Assembly: GCA_028622995.1 (NCBI GenBank)
Contig: JAJQJQ010000002.1
Coordinates: forward strand, 3,100,001 to 3,164,000
Direction: 5' to 3'
Length of the DNA: 64,000 nt
From: Panagrolaimus kolymaensis
Taxonomy: Eukaryota; Nematoda; Chromadorea; Rhabditida; Panagrolaimidae
Under the pieces are notes generated by a model that was not told the DNA's origin, did no database searches, and worked only from the letters and a program-made list of their open reading frames with translations. Of the stretch, positions 46,401 to 59,700 are shown piece after piece (the stretch's first letter is position 1; every line of letters starts with the position of its first letter). The position numbers and the translations under genes are program-made.

Positions 46401-47447
46401 TGTTTAAAAAACTAATCTCGTCATGGTAAGCATATGGCGGCGGCGGTGGGTGACAAAGCTGTCATTAGCAGATTCAGATCGCCTCCTTCATTTTTTGGAT
46501 GCTGCTTTTAGAATATTAAAAAAAACTAATTTATTGTTTTAAAACTTTTACCATTTTTTTTCTTCTTCTGAAAAACTCACGTCATATTCACTCTTAAAAA
46601 ACAATAAAGGACATACATGGAGGGAGTCCATTTTTGCACACAAAATCTGTCAAAAACACCACCTTCTGGTTGAGCTTTTTTTAAAACAATATATTATTTT
46701 TAGCGAACTTGTCTTTTTTAGTGGCTGTGTCTGAAGCAGTCCTTAATTATGAATTTTTTACGCTTATTTTAATTTTCTTTTGTTTGTGAGAAAAAGTAGG
46801 GAACTTTTATTCAAATGGCTTTCATCTTGAAAGTAAAAATATGACGAGATTTGATCACATTGTACGGAATTTTATTTTTATTTAGAGATTCACCACTAAG
46901 AGCATGTACTAAAATTAAATTTGTCCCTTTTTACGCTTATTTTAATTGGCCTTTGTGGAGTAAAACAGCTGTTGTTAGTTGGCTTCCTGAATTTACTTTA
47001 TTATTTTTGAGGAGTGAAAAACTGCGCAATTATTTTTTATAGAAATTATAATAATGATAATAATACTGGAAGAATTTTTTGTTTGCGGAAAAAAGTAAAA
47101 ACGTTGTGACGGGGTTCTTTCATTTGCTTTCTTCCCTTTTCAATTTTCTTTCTATCACCATCATCGGTTTCCATCTTAACTAACCAACTAACTAACTTAT
47201 ATCCCCTCAGGGGGATATCTCTCGAAAAAAATTTTAAACAATGTGAACGTTTAAGAAAATGCGAAGGGTTTTCAGGATGGCCTCAATTCCGTTAAAAAAT
47301 GATTCCGGGAGAAAGAAACAAAAAGCCCCAATTTTTTCATTTCACTTTCAATTCATTTTTGAGCGCGAAAAAAATATTTTCACTTTTTTGTGGATTTTTT
47401 AAATCATTCTTCCTTTTAGTAATTTTCATAAATTAAATCACATCGTC
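43453..47447. other. Divergent intergenic region with a foldback element
   Basis: 4 kb between the warthog start (-) and the second DB-module gene (+). Contains the foldback element at 44034-44278 and otherwise AT-rich sequence. ORFs (e.g. 46851-47042) lack splice partners and motifs. A GGC-rich stretch sits at about 46435-46450, and ACTAACTAAC-type repeats at about 47180-47197. Confidence 0.4.
44034..44278. mobile_element. Foldback MITE flanked by TTAA
   Basis: Imperfect inverted repeat of about 245 bp. The left end reads AGTGAGTGTCTCAGCAAACG and the right end, reverse complemented, AGGGAGTGTCCCAAACGATG. The best-conserved block, GGGTGTTCCTAGCCCGAAAG, occurs at 44071-44090 and as its reverse complement near 44221-44240. 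TTAA lies on both sides (44030-44033, 44279-44282), the target duplication used by piggyBac-type elements, although the right copy runs into poly-A. No coding capacity. Arms are diverged, so it is older than the element at 12462. Confidence 0.7.
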
Positions 47448-48075
47448 ATGAGCAATTATATTGCGCTTATTAGTGCTTGCTTCATTGCAACTTCATCCAT
47501 TATGGTTGTTTATGCTCAAGATGAAATTCAAGGTGGTGGAGATGGAGGAGGATCGGAAGGACAATGTGGTACACCTGAAACTGATTATGCTCCATGCTTG
47601 GGACGTGAACGAGCAGATTCATTATTTCGTCATTGTTGCCAACAATATGCCCCTGAAGGATGTCAATCCATTTGCACTTATGAAAGTGATGAAATAACCG
47701 CTAGAAATAATCTTTTACAATCAGTTAAATCCGGTAAATGCGATCTCAAACATGTTTCAACCATTCTTTATTGCGCAAGTCAAAACCAGGTAAGATTGTT
47801 AGATTACTAACATAAAAATTTATAACATATTTAATTTTTAGGATAACCGTAAGTGCTGCGAACACTTAGGTTTAGCAGACCCAAAACTCGGAGTAGGAAA
47901 TCGCTGTTTGAGAATGTGTAACCCAAGTGAAAGCATTGGATCCATTTCACGACAAGATGTCACATGTCTTTTTAATTGGAATGTTATTAATTACTGCAGT
48001 CATTCTGGGATGTGAGTTTTTCTAGTTAGTAATTTAGCAAATCCGCAAATTTTGAATTTCAGTAAACTCGAATGA
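47448..48075 (+). CDS. Secreted DB-module cysteine-rich protein (paralogue)
   Basis: Three exons, 47448-47789, 47842-48011, 48063-48075 (the last only 13 nt), giving 174 aa. Signal peptide YIALISACFIATSSIMVVYA, a Gly-rich linker (QGGGDGGGSEG), then the DB module: CGTPETDYAPC, HCCQQYAPEGCQSICTYE, CDLKHVSTILYCASQ, KCCEHL, CLRMCNPSE, VTCLFNWNVINYC. It matches the 27508-28269 gene residue by residue through the module but lacks its extra N-terminal Cys-rich part. The final exon rests on analogy with the paralogue's end (SGITEM versus SGIKLE); unspliced reading would stop two codons later. Function unknown. Confidence 0.88.
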
Positions 48076-48201
48076 ATCAAAATAATATCATAGAAGCCTT
48101 CTTTCTTTTCTTTTTTCCTCCTCCTATGTTAAAACAAAAATCATATGCCATATATAATTATAATTTTATTTCATCAATAAATTGTTAATAAGGGTCTCTC
48201 T

Positions 48202-50176
48202 TTAAATTATAAAATCATTTGAATTTGAATTTGAACTTGAAGTCAAAGTTGAAGTTGAGTATGAATTTGAATGAAGAGTTAGAAGAAATTTTGCAAGTTG
48301 ATCAAGTTCATCAGCACATTCAGTTGCCATATAAACCTAAAAAAAGAAGATTAAAAACATTATATAAAGCCAAAACATTACCTCAGTGTCCCACATCATT
48401 TGAATTATAAAAGTATCTCTGTTTTCATCGAGGTCAATTTTTTGTGTCAAAGGAGGTGAAAATCGAAAGAATGGAACACCAACAGAATGAGCCCATGTAC
48501 GCGCTTTTTCAACTGGAAGCCCATCAGAAGCAGTGATCTAAACAATAAATAAATACAAATAAACAAATATAAAAAAGCAAATGTATGTACTTGTTTAATG
48601 AAGACCAAAGCCATATTCTTAATTTGTTCAGTTGTTTTAGAAATAAATCTAAGAATATCGTTAGTTCTTCCTTTGCTTGAAATTGTAACAGGTTGAGCCA
48701 TTCCAGTTCCAAGAGATATTACACAACCCAATGATGGAGGTGAAGCTTCACCAACATATTCTTGCAAATGTTTGTAACGAAAATATTCAGTCATAAGTAC
48801 TTCGGTTGGATTATTTGCCATGAGTCCACCATCACTGTATATTCCTTCAAATGGTAGAAAATACTAAAATATCAAAAACCATTATTGTTTCAAAAATATT
48901 GTTAAAAAAATAGACTCACTGTTGGTGCGGCAGAGCTACATCTGCAAGCTTTCCAAATATAACATGTTTCAGGATCATCATATTCATATTCTCTAAGGTC
49001 TCTTGTTTCCAATGTTGGTTGAAAATTACGAAATAGCTTCAATTTTGGTGGAGCAATATTGCTTTGACAAGTGGTAACGATTATTCTAAATATCATGTTA
49101 AAAAAAAAGAACCAAATAATTACAATGTAATATCATTCCCAAAGTGTACTGTATTTATTCTGCTCATTTTGGAATAATAAACATTACAAAAAACAAGAAA
49201 CTCCAAAACTTACTTGTGATCTTTCATTTCATTCATCCTTGTTCGATGACCAAAAACAAATTTCAGGTATGTTTCATATCGAGCACAATTATAAGGACGA
49301 CGACCACTACTGAATATCTCTTTTTTTAATCGAAGATAAATTCTCAAACATTCTTCCAAAGTTTTATCTGCAAAATGTATAACTTTAAAGCGGTTATTAC
49401 CAAGATTAAAAACCAACTTAATCCAAGTGAAACAGCAATAACTGCTCCAGTACTTGTACCAGCAATCCAATCAAAATATCGATGAATATTTTTACCAAGA
49501 CGTCGTTCAAGATTCATCAAAAGTTGGATTAGAACTATGCCTCTAATACCTCCACCATCCAAAGAAAGCATAACAGTTAATTTTTCATCTTGTCCTTGAA
49601 GCACATCTCTAATGAGTTGATAATTTATGGCTTTGTTCAATTCTAAAAAAAACCCCATAAAGTAAACATGAGTTGAAGCAATAATGAAAAACACATACCA
49701 GTTTTCAATGATGGAGCTCTTTGATGAAGAATTGGTCTTTCAAACATTTCCAAACTTTTTCTATAAAGCATGTTTTTAAAATAACAATTGTGAAAATTCT
49801 ATGCTTACTTGATATCAAGTTTATCAGTCAATTCAATAGGTAGAAAACCATCACCATTTCTCTTTTTTGAAAGACCATATCGATGTTCAAATAGAACCAA
49901 AATAGTACGAACCACAAGAATATTTCCACCTTTACAAGCAATATGAAGTACAGTATTTCCATCATGATCAAGGATATCTGGTTGAACAGGATTTATTTCT
50001 GCAGAATATAATTTAACAATGGCTGAAATACTTTGTGAAGCAACGGCATCAAAAAACTCATAATCCTTTGGTATAAATTCTGCAACCAATGCTGCTCGCT
50101 GAAAAAAAAAATATAATTGAATTAATGAAAATCTGAAAGAAGAACTTACCAATGCAGAAGCTTTTGGTAATGTCAT
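48202..50176 (-). CDS. Calcium-independent phospholipase A2 (patatin-like, iPLA2/PNPLA9 type)
   Basis: Hydrolyses the sn-2 acyl chain of phospholipids. Nine exons: 50150-50176, 49809-50098, 49699-49760, 49418-49642, 49214-49367, 48920-49085, 48591-48863, 48382-48537, 48202-48336, giving 495 aa. One ankyrin-like unit (DHDGNTVLHIACKGGNILVV) precedes the patatin domain. Catalytic elements are intact: the oxyanion hole DGGGIRG, the nucleophile elbow GTSTG, and the Asp of SDGGLMANNP. The family ending (GLPVEKARTWA, GVPFFRFSPPL) is present. It is shorter than vertebrate PLA2G6 because most ankyrin repeats are missing, as in several nematode paralogues. The tail is Ser/Asn-rich, encoded by an (AATTTG)-like low-complexity stretch. 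Confidence 0.93.
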
Positions 50177-50744
50177 ATCAAGGTTTTTGTTTCAATCAAA
50201 GATCGTAGTTCAAATTAAAGTGAAGTTGCTAGTGAAATCAGTTGAGTTGACAAGAGTCGTTGTTGGGAAAACCATGAATGACGAAATGCTTATGTTTCAT
50301 GGTTGATAAAACTTTTTTGTTCAAAATTAAAAGAAATTTGCATAGCGAGAAATTTTTTTGTGTGTTTGAATAAATAAAACTAAAAATCTTTACAATATGT
50401 TTTCTGTCTACAAAAAAAATAAAATGGACGAAGCGCGCAAGTTCAAAGAAATTTTCTGAACGTGATTTTAAATTTCTTCAAGCATTTTTTGTTCAGTGTT
50501 TTTTCAAAGCTCTATTTATGGTAACTTGTTCGGCTTAAATCTATCTCTTCAAGGATAAAGTAAAATTCAATTATTTTATTTTTTACACAAAATCTTTAAC
50601 AAATTACAAAATTACATAATTAATAGATTATATTCATTTTTTAAACATTAAAAAATTATATTTGGGAAATAATGATACCCAATGCAATGGCACAAAGCAC
50701 GAAATTAAAAATAACTATATTTAGATTCAAAGTTTAAAAAATAT
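50177..50744 (-). other. Spacer between the phospholipase and LZTS-like genes
   Basis: 568 bp of AT-rich DNA: upstream region of the phospholipase and 3' UTR of the LZTS-like gene. No ORF or repeat of note. Confidence 0.35.
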
Positions 50745-53700
50745 TTAGATGAGGCGATCATTTGAAAGTAAAACAGCCGTTCTTTTATCTTGAGAAGCAT
50801 TACGGAATTGAGTTTTAGGTGATGGTGTATGATTCTAAAATATGGCAATGTTATTAGTCTCAAAGGTGAAAGCTTTCATTCAAACCTTTCTATCTTGTTC
50901 CCATCTTCGTCGTTCTTCGGTGAACATTTGCATTTGGGTGTTAAGCTGATCTCTAAGGGAACTAATTTCTCCCCGAAGATCATCGACTTCATTTCTTAAT
51001 TGTCTATCATTATCTTTGTTTTGACGTGGAGCAGGAATTGGAGCTTTTCCTGAAGTCGCTGATCCAATTGAACCATTTTCATATACAATTTGAGGCTTAC
51101 GCCGACAACTTTCACAAGGCCCCTTTTGTATTGCTGTCACAGCTTGAGCAGCTTTAGTATCCCGAACAAAATCTTCAAATCGATTTCGAATTGTATAAAG
51201 TTCCCTTTCAATTTGTTGGCATTTCTTTTGTAAATTTGATTTTTCATCCGAAAGATTATCAAATCCTCGCTGAAGTTCCTGCCGCTTTTCATCTGCTTGA
51301 CGAAGCTGTTGTCGAAGAGCGACTTCGCCTTGTTGGCTTGCTTGAAGTTTTTGTCGCATATCATTCATTTGATCCCGATATTGCCGCTCCTTTTCTTGAT
51401 AAACTCGAACTAGGACTTCTTCATTTTGTTCCATGGCGCTTCGAACGCTGGTTAATTCATTTTCTTTGTCACGAATTAATGTCTAAAAAATATAATAATT
51501 AACATTATTTGTTATGGGTCTTAAAGCTTACTTCAAAATCAACAATTCCTGAATCACTTGGAGATGGAGTAATATGAAGTCCAGAATGGCGACTTGCGCT
51601 TTTTTTAACACTACTTGATCCAGAACTATGAGGAGGAGAATTTGGAAGACCTGAGGTGGTTGAACTTGAGTTTGATGAAGTCAAACTTTGTCCCGTTAAA
51701 TGATAATGAAATCCTCCACTGCCAGCGCTGCTAGCTCCACTTTGGGCTCGACGATGTTGATTGGCCACAGATTGTTGGAAATTATATATCAGCGAATAAT
51801 TATCAGCTGTTGGATCAGAATGATCTGATTTTCGTTCAATAAATTCGGGTACTGTGTCATAATCATTTTCATCAGTAATTTTAGAAGCGCTATTGGAAGT
51901 AACGAGTGGAAAGAGATTGGATGCGCTACTTGTAGATGCAATTCCTGAAGTTCGTTGTCTAGGAGTTGCAGCAGGGTTAATAGCGAGATTTCCAATGGAA
52001 CGGGAATTTTCACGATTTTTAATTGCCAATTCAGAAACCGATGAAGATTCTTTAGTTTGATTGAGAGGTCGAAATGCAATCGGTCTGATTATTCCATTAT
52101 CCTGAAAAGTTATAATATTCAATTTTAAAACAAAAGGATTATCAAACCAAGCAAATGCATTCCAAAAATCCCAAAGTCGATGTATTTTCCATTTTTTTTA
52201 TAAAGGAAAGAATCGTTTACAAAAATTAAAATATAGTTTTTGATGTAACGGCCATAGTTTTGACAAAAAATTTACCGCCCAATTTTAAGAAAAAGGACAA
52301 AGAAAACCCTTCAACCTTCAAAAAGTAAACCAAAAATTTAAAAAGTTTTTATAAAATTTATGGTCATTAATCTTTTTATGTAATTCACAGGAGGGGGCTA
52401 TAAATGAAGACTTTCACTTTTAAGTTTTTTTGCAAAAAAAAAATCGCATTCAGATCGAGCTTTGATCGTTATGGTGCTACACCTTACAGGTTGAGTTCGA
52501 AAAACAATTAAAAAATGGAGCATTTTCTATCACTCAAAGTAACGAATTTAAAAAATTTCAAATTTACCTGAGGCTTTATTCCACTATAAGGTAAAATTCT
52601 TGCTGGCGGCGGTAAATCCAATTCTCGATGAGAATAACCTTCGATTGTTTGAACTAATTGTTGAAGATTTTTCATATTTTGATAATGAATATTTGCATTT
52701 GAACCCGAATTTGTTGAACTAAGCGAAGGCTTTTCAATTAAATTTTCACGTGGTTTTAGGGTTCGATGCTCCATATTGGCTTCACGGAATGATCCCCTAT
52801 AAAAAAAGTAATTATATCAATTTTATACGATTTATTGTGTCAAAAAAAGACTAAGGTTTTTTTACGATGAATGAAGGATGGAAAGAAAAAAAGTAGCCTA
52901 AGAATTGCCAAATGTATTTGTAAAAAAAAAAGAAAGAGTAAACATTTGGATGTGTTAAAAAAATTAAATTTGAAGGCCATTTTTCTTTGGATGCTTGAGT
53001 AAAAAAAAAAGAAACAACAAGAAAAAAATTTATATCAAATTGGTAAAAGCTTTTTAGAAAGAAAAAGGCATTGAAAGCTAAACATCATATTGGTCATTTA
53101 AATAAAGGCAAAAACTGTTTGTATATTTACAAAACATAAAAAAAAATAGAATGAAATTTGATTTTAAAAGCTTCTATGATTTATCGAAAAATATTTTTTC
53201 TCTTCTAAAAACATATTTATTGTTTGTTTGAGGACAAAAGAAGCAAAAGCGATAAAGTGGACACACGATTTTCAAGATGATGATGAAGGAGAAGAAGAAG
53301 TATCCGTATATATTTTTTCTTAATTGCGTAAAAGATCCCATTTTTATTTTAAAAAAAGACATAGAGTTTTTTAGATTGTTTTGTCTTAAAGGAAAATGAT
53401 TCACTTTCAAGAAAAGTATTACTAACTAATAACAAGAGACAAGAAGAAATTTTTTGAATATTTAAAAAAACCTTTTTGCGCATCCTCATCTTCTATTTTT
53501 TCTCCTTCTTATCACGACCTCAAATCTTCAATTAAGAATTTCAAATACATGAAAATGTGACGGTAGTAGGTATATGAATGAATGTGTAAAAAAAGCTGCA
53601 AAAAACGGGAAAAGATAAGAAAAAATTGAATCTTCTTTTCATAAAAAAATTGATGTTTACAACAACAGAAAAAAAGATGAAGAAAAAAAAAACCGGTAAA

Positions 53701-56700
53701 GTTTGAGTTAAAAAAAATGTTGGCGGTGGCGATTGAGGGCTAACAGGAATTGTACACATTTCCGAATAGTCTCAGGAAAAAAAGTAAACTTCTTTGATCA
53801 TCATTGATTGCTCAATACATATTCGCAAAATGATTGGTCAAGAATAAAGGACGAAAAGGAAAGACGCTTAAAGTTAAGCTTCGAAACAAAGAAAGAAAGA
53901 TCTTCGGCAAAAAAAAAGTGTCGAAGACTAAAAAATTTCCAAAGAAAAATAGATAGAACAGTACATACATACGAAATATAATCGGCTATTTATCAAGAAA
54001 ATGCGAGAGCAACCACACCATATGATTGACCAGACTCCTCATGTCCTGCTGCTTTTGTTGGAAGCGAGAAAAAGCACTAATTTTGCAATTTTTTTAGCGA
54101 CGAAGAAAAGGATATAAGAAAACTTTAATAAACTATCGTTGGAAACACCCAAGCTTTAGCTGTGACCGCCTGAATTAATTAGAAAGCAAATTAAATTAAA
54201 CTAAATCCTCCATGAAAAATTATGAAGACGAACTTTTAAATTAAACAGGATTAAACTCACTTTAATTTTCAAACGCGCAAAGTCTGTGTTGTGTCTCTTT
54301 TTTCCGTAAAGAAAAAAAACTAATGGGTTTTCTAATAAGATTTGCCTTTGAATAAATTCATCAATTCAGAGAACGTTATTGAAGTGAAACTTTTTAGGGG
54401 AAATAGAAAAAGAAAAGAATCTCTTTCATTTGCAACTTTTTTTGATCCGAATCGAATAGCAACAGCCTATGTATCTGTATGTATCGCATTCTTATTTTTT
54501 TCGCCCGAATGAATCAATCCCTTCATTTTTGTCTCTTTCTTTTGCAAAAAAATAAAAACTAATCCGAGAATAACCATCATCGCCGCTCCCAGTTGTTGTT
54601 TTTTGCTATGACTTTTGAGCTTTTTTGTTCGCAATATTTTTTATAAGCAAAAAAGCGGAAAATGGATTGGATTTTCTGTTCAAAAAAACCAGCTTTGGTT
54701 CAAATTTCATGCTCTTGTTTTCAATTGACTAAAAAACACATTTGTTTGATGTTGAAACATCGAAACTTTACACATTATTTTAAAAAATAAGACGAAAGTT
54801 TTTAACTAAAAAAGTGATTCGAAAAAAATTCCTTATCATTTTGGGATTGATGAAAAATGAATAAAACAAATCGCTGGAAATCCATCATGTTTTGATACAC
54901 GATTTTGTTCATTCATTGTTTTAGAGATTAACGACTTGTTAGGAAGCAAATTTTAATCAAGAGAAAATGAGAATAAAAATGTTGAAAAGACTACATTCCA
55001 ATCAAATAAAATATAGAGAAGTTTAAAAATATCGGAGCAGCTTCTAAATGCAGAAGGTGGCTTATGATTGACTAAATTAATCTAAACTTTAATAAATAGC
55101 GAAATGGATAATAGTGTACATCTGTTATTATATAAAAGTTTTTAATAACCATCTCCACTCTACAAAGTGTCATGATTACCCTCAAGTATGACCTAAAGCC
55201 TCTTTCATAAGCAGCTGCCATTTTTTGTCCATTGTTTTTGTAAAAGTCCATACTCAAAAAAAGAAAAACAAAACAAGCAAACTTTGAAACTCAATGACAA
55301 TCTGGTCAATACCACTGCCTCCAACTACTTCATGAAAACAAGGAGGAAAGAGAGTACTTGAAAAATAAAAGTCCTAAGAAAAAGAAGGGAAAAGATTTGT
55401 AAGAAGCAGCAGAAGGAGAGAGAAGATTATCCTTGCGCATTTGTCGCCGAAATTCTGCTTGGAAGGAAATAAAAAAAGTGCCATTCAAATGATCGGCAAA
55501 GCAAACAAATCAACGAAATAAAATAAAAATAAAAGATGTCACGAAAAAATGAAAGAAAAGCTGGAAGAAAAAAGGGTGACAAACATCTTGTACTGCGATA
55601 CAAATGAAAGAAACCAGATTGCCTTTCTCAAAAATAATGGCAAAAAAGGGAAAGGATTGGGGAAAAGTATGAATGGAGCAGCATTATGAAAGTTTACCAA
55701 AAAATATCACAGATGGTAAACAATCATTTTTAATTTAAACAATTTATTTCAAAATATAATTAAAATTAAAAGAAAATTTACCCCAAAAATAAAGATTTAA
55801 AAAATAAACACTCCGAATAATTATTTTTAATATGAAACTAAGCAGTCAAAAGTTTCATAAATTCTTCCATGTAAAAGCTTTAAAAAATGCTACTTTTTGA
55901 AATAAAAAAAATGTCAGCAGCCAACTTGCAATTATCGCCACCTGATTTAAAGCCGAAATGATGGCCATCTGATCCATTCGAGCTTAATTCAATCAAGAAA
56001 AAAGGTTGATTACGTAAAACCGAGACACATGAGATTTGAAAAAAAAAAGAAAAGAAAATAATAGCAGATGGCTTTAGCCAAAGCTCAAAGTCATTATTCA
56101 TTCTTCATCATCCAGTCAATTAAGAAAACTAAAAATAAAGATAGAAAAACAAATGATGACCTCCCTTGTTTGGAAATAAGAACAAAAGAAAAGATGATGT
56201 TCGTCGATGACGAATCCATTAATAGTTGAGACAAAATGGATCGAATTATTTTTTGTAAATCCATCCGCAGTAGTAAAAAAAGAAAAGTATGTAGATTATC
56301 TTCAACAAAAAAGACAAGGAAAGAAAGGTTGCAAAAAAAGCGAAACGTATTTTTTGAAGAGGCAAGTAGTAGTACAAGAGAGGCGAGAATTGGAAGCTAC
56401 AAAAGAATCGTTCAAAGTGAAGTACTTTAAAGGACTCCCTCCTTTCTTCATTTTAAAAGGCTTTGATTCAAAGATCCTTTGAAGAAACCGCAAATACTAA
56501 AACCCCATAAAAAAAATTCATAAATGAGTAAACCAAAAAGCATTAGAAGCAACAGCTTAGTATCAAGCTTCATCATGACTAAGAACTCTTGTGAAACAAA
56601 ACAACGAACTAATACATGTTTTTCCTTTCTTTTATTTTTTTGTTTTCAAAACAATCATTGCTCGTTCGGCGTTCGAAAGAAATCCAAAACATAATAGTTT

Positions 56701-59700
56701 TTCTTCCCAAAAAAATTACATAAAATAGTATTTGTTTCTATTTTATCGTCTTAAATCAGGGAAAAGAAAAAGACTAAAGAAACTTAATGCGATGACAGCT
56801 CTCTTTCGACCTTTCAAGAAATTTATTTCGCTCACCCGAAATGAAATAATGAAAAATGAAATAAAACTAATTGCGTTCTTTTTTTGAGAGCAACAAAAAA
56901 GACTCAAGATTATTGTTTTGATTCTTGCAAAACATTATTCTGAAACTATCATTGGCATAATAATAAAATGATGATCTCTTCCTATCGTCGCCGCTCGCCA
57001 CCATCTGGTATGAAGGAAACGGAAATGCGCGAAAATCTGCCGCCATTTGGATATGGCTCAGCACCACAAACACATATGCCCAAAAGTGTCATAAAAGTTA
57101 AAAAGCAAACGATAATAAAGCCAAAAAATGATGTGATCGCCACAAAGGGCATTAGATGAAAAAATAAATTAATTATAATAACTGCTTATCCATTTGGTAT
57201 AAAAAAATAAGAAAATAGGAAAGCGTCAAGACTCTAGACGAAATGTAAAAAAATAAATGGGGAAGATATTTAATCAAGAAGCAAATCTTTTAATCCCAAA
57301 ATCAATTTAGAGAAAAAATAATAATAAAAAAGCTTAAAACTAACTTTTTCACCATTCCAGAGCTGCCTTCCGATAAATATACATCTTGATCAAATGATGC
57401 ATTGTTATTTAAAGCATTTGTTGCAGATCTTGATGAATGTAATGGACGCGGTCCAAGACTATGCACTCGCTTAGTTGGAATTGGATTTGCGACAAATTTA
57501 GGTTTGTCTGTCGTAGTCCAATCAAGCAAAGTATCCATGTCAGCAAGACCGGGAAAGGTGCTAAAATAAAAAGGATGTTATCAATCAAAATGATGTTAAC
57601 TTCTTCACAAACAAAGAGGGTAATAAAAAAATTTTTAAATGAAGTTTCTACTTATTTATTACAAAAAAAAACGTAAAGTAATTTTTTTAAAGGAAGTTGA
57701 AAAAACGATGGGCTTTTTAAAAATGTTTTTGTTCCAAAGATGGAGGTTGTTGAATGAGGAGTACCGAAGAAAAAAAGGCAGGCGATGGTTTTGGAAGAAA
57801 AAGTGCCGAAGAAAAAAAGAGAGAGACCAACGTTAAAGATGTACAAGGCCGTTCAAAAAAAAATAGTCGTCGCAGTTAAATCTAAACCGGACGCAAAATG
57901 AGTGAACGATAATAATTTCCTTTTTTTATTCACCAAAAAATGGTCAATTTTCGCGACACAATCAAAAAAAAATAAAGAGTTTCTTCTTTTTCTTTTTTTT
58001 TTCACAGGCAAATTGGCCGATAATCGAAATTGTGTCCATTATTATTATTAACGTACCATTTTTTTCGCGCAGTTATTTTCACGTCAAAAATGAAAATCAA
58101 ATAATCGAATAGCAGAAAACCAGCGGAAAAAAGAAAAAGCAATAATAGCAAATAAATTAGACACTCTAAAGACGATGACGATGATGATGATGATGATTGC
58201 TGGCTTGTTGATTGGGTGCGATACTTATAAGTTTTCCCTTACATTTTTTATAAACAAAAAAAGTTGTTTCAGACATAAAAAAGGTGCAATAAACTTTTTT
58301 TGAAAAATGGGAAAAAGTTCTCTATGGTTTTGTTGCAAAAATATAAAAAAAGCAAAGCATTTGAGAAAATGGAGAGACTTGTGCCAGGATATTCCTTCAT
58401 TGCTTTTTCTTTCAATAAAAAAAGAAAGTCGAACAACAGTTGTCTGTGTTTTACATTGATTTATGGCAAAACACAATCAGCAACTACAAACGTATAAGCG
58501 AAAAAAAATTCTTGAAAGAAGAATGATTATGATATTTATATATACTACAATTTTGTTAAGGATTATCGAAGACAAGAATGAAATTTCCTACTTTCATCAA
58601 TTTTATACTTTGAGAACTTTTATATCTTGATGATGTGAAAATACAGTAATGCATAATCATACATAAATTTCCTTGTTTCAAAGCCCTTTTTAAAAGTTGA
58701 ATCAAAATTGAAAAATTCCAATTTTCTGGACATTGATTTCCACAAAAAAAACTCATTTATTTTAGGCTTCAAAAAAGAAAAATGTTCGATTGCTTCGGCA
58801 TTCGATGAAAAAAAAAGCAAAAGGTTATTTAACCTTTGAACGCAGCCGCATAACATTTTCCTTTTCTTCTATTTTTTGCTTATGTCCATTGCTTTCGGAC
58901 TCTGTCATTTTTTTTCTCTTCGTTAAAGAAAAAAAGAGAAAATGGTTTTGATCAATCATTCATTCATCGTCATTGGAGAAGGATCAAATTTGGGTTCAAA
59001 GGAAGAATGGAAGTAAGTTAGCAAAGGAAAACTTACGGAGGTTCACTCATATCTTTTGTAGGAATTTTTTGTCGCTTTCCTGTTTGAAGTTTATTCTTCC
59101 ATTTTTGAAGGCGATCTTGACTTCCATGAGTTAAATCAAAAAAACTTTTGGAAAGCTTTTCAGCTAATGATCCTTCAGGTTTTTCTGCTGCAAGAGTAAG
59201 GCCAAGACGAGATAATGGAGCAGAAAGGTCTAATTCGCTTTTACCTTGAAATCCTGATGGCTGTTGCTTGTCTCCTCCTCGAGCTGTGGATGGAGCTGAT
59301 GACACGGTGGTTGAAAGGGTAGTGTTTGATGAAACTTTGGAACTGCTGATTGAGTTTAAAGATTTTTTAGATGGGGAAAATGAATCAGAAATTGATTGCT
59401 TCATTGAAGGTTTACATGATGTGAAAAGATTAGGGGATTTCTAAAATAAAAATAATAATTTAAAGATGTGGCCTAGAAGAAACAAATGAACAAACCTGTG
59501 CAACATTATCACATTTATCCATGCTTACTGTTGTTGGAATTGAAGCCTTCGGTGGTTGAGAAATATCAAGGCTGACGCTAGCATTAGGTGATTCTGGTTG
59601 GCTGAAATTGTTCAAATTAGCTTCAACACAATTAAATATTTGATTTTTATATTTAAAAATTCCTTACGAGAGTCTTTCTCTCATAGTTGGACGAAATTTT

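Noticed and set aside
46851..47042. 63-aa plus-strand ORF
   Set aside because: No motif, no splice context, and embedded in AT-rich intergenic DNA.
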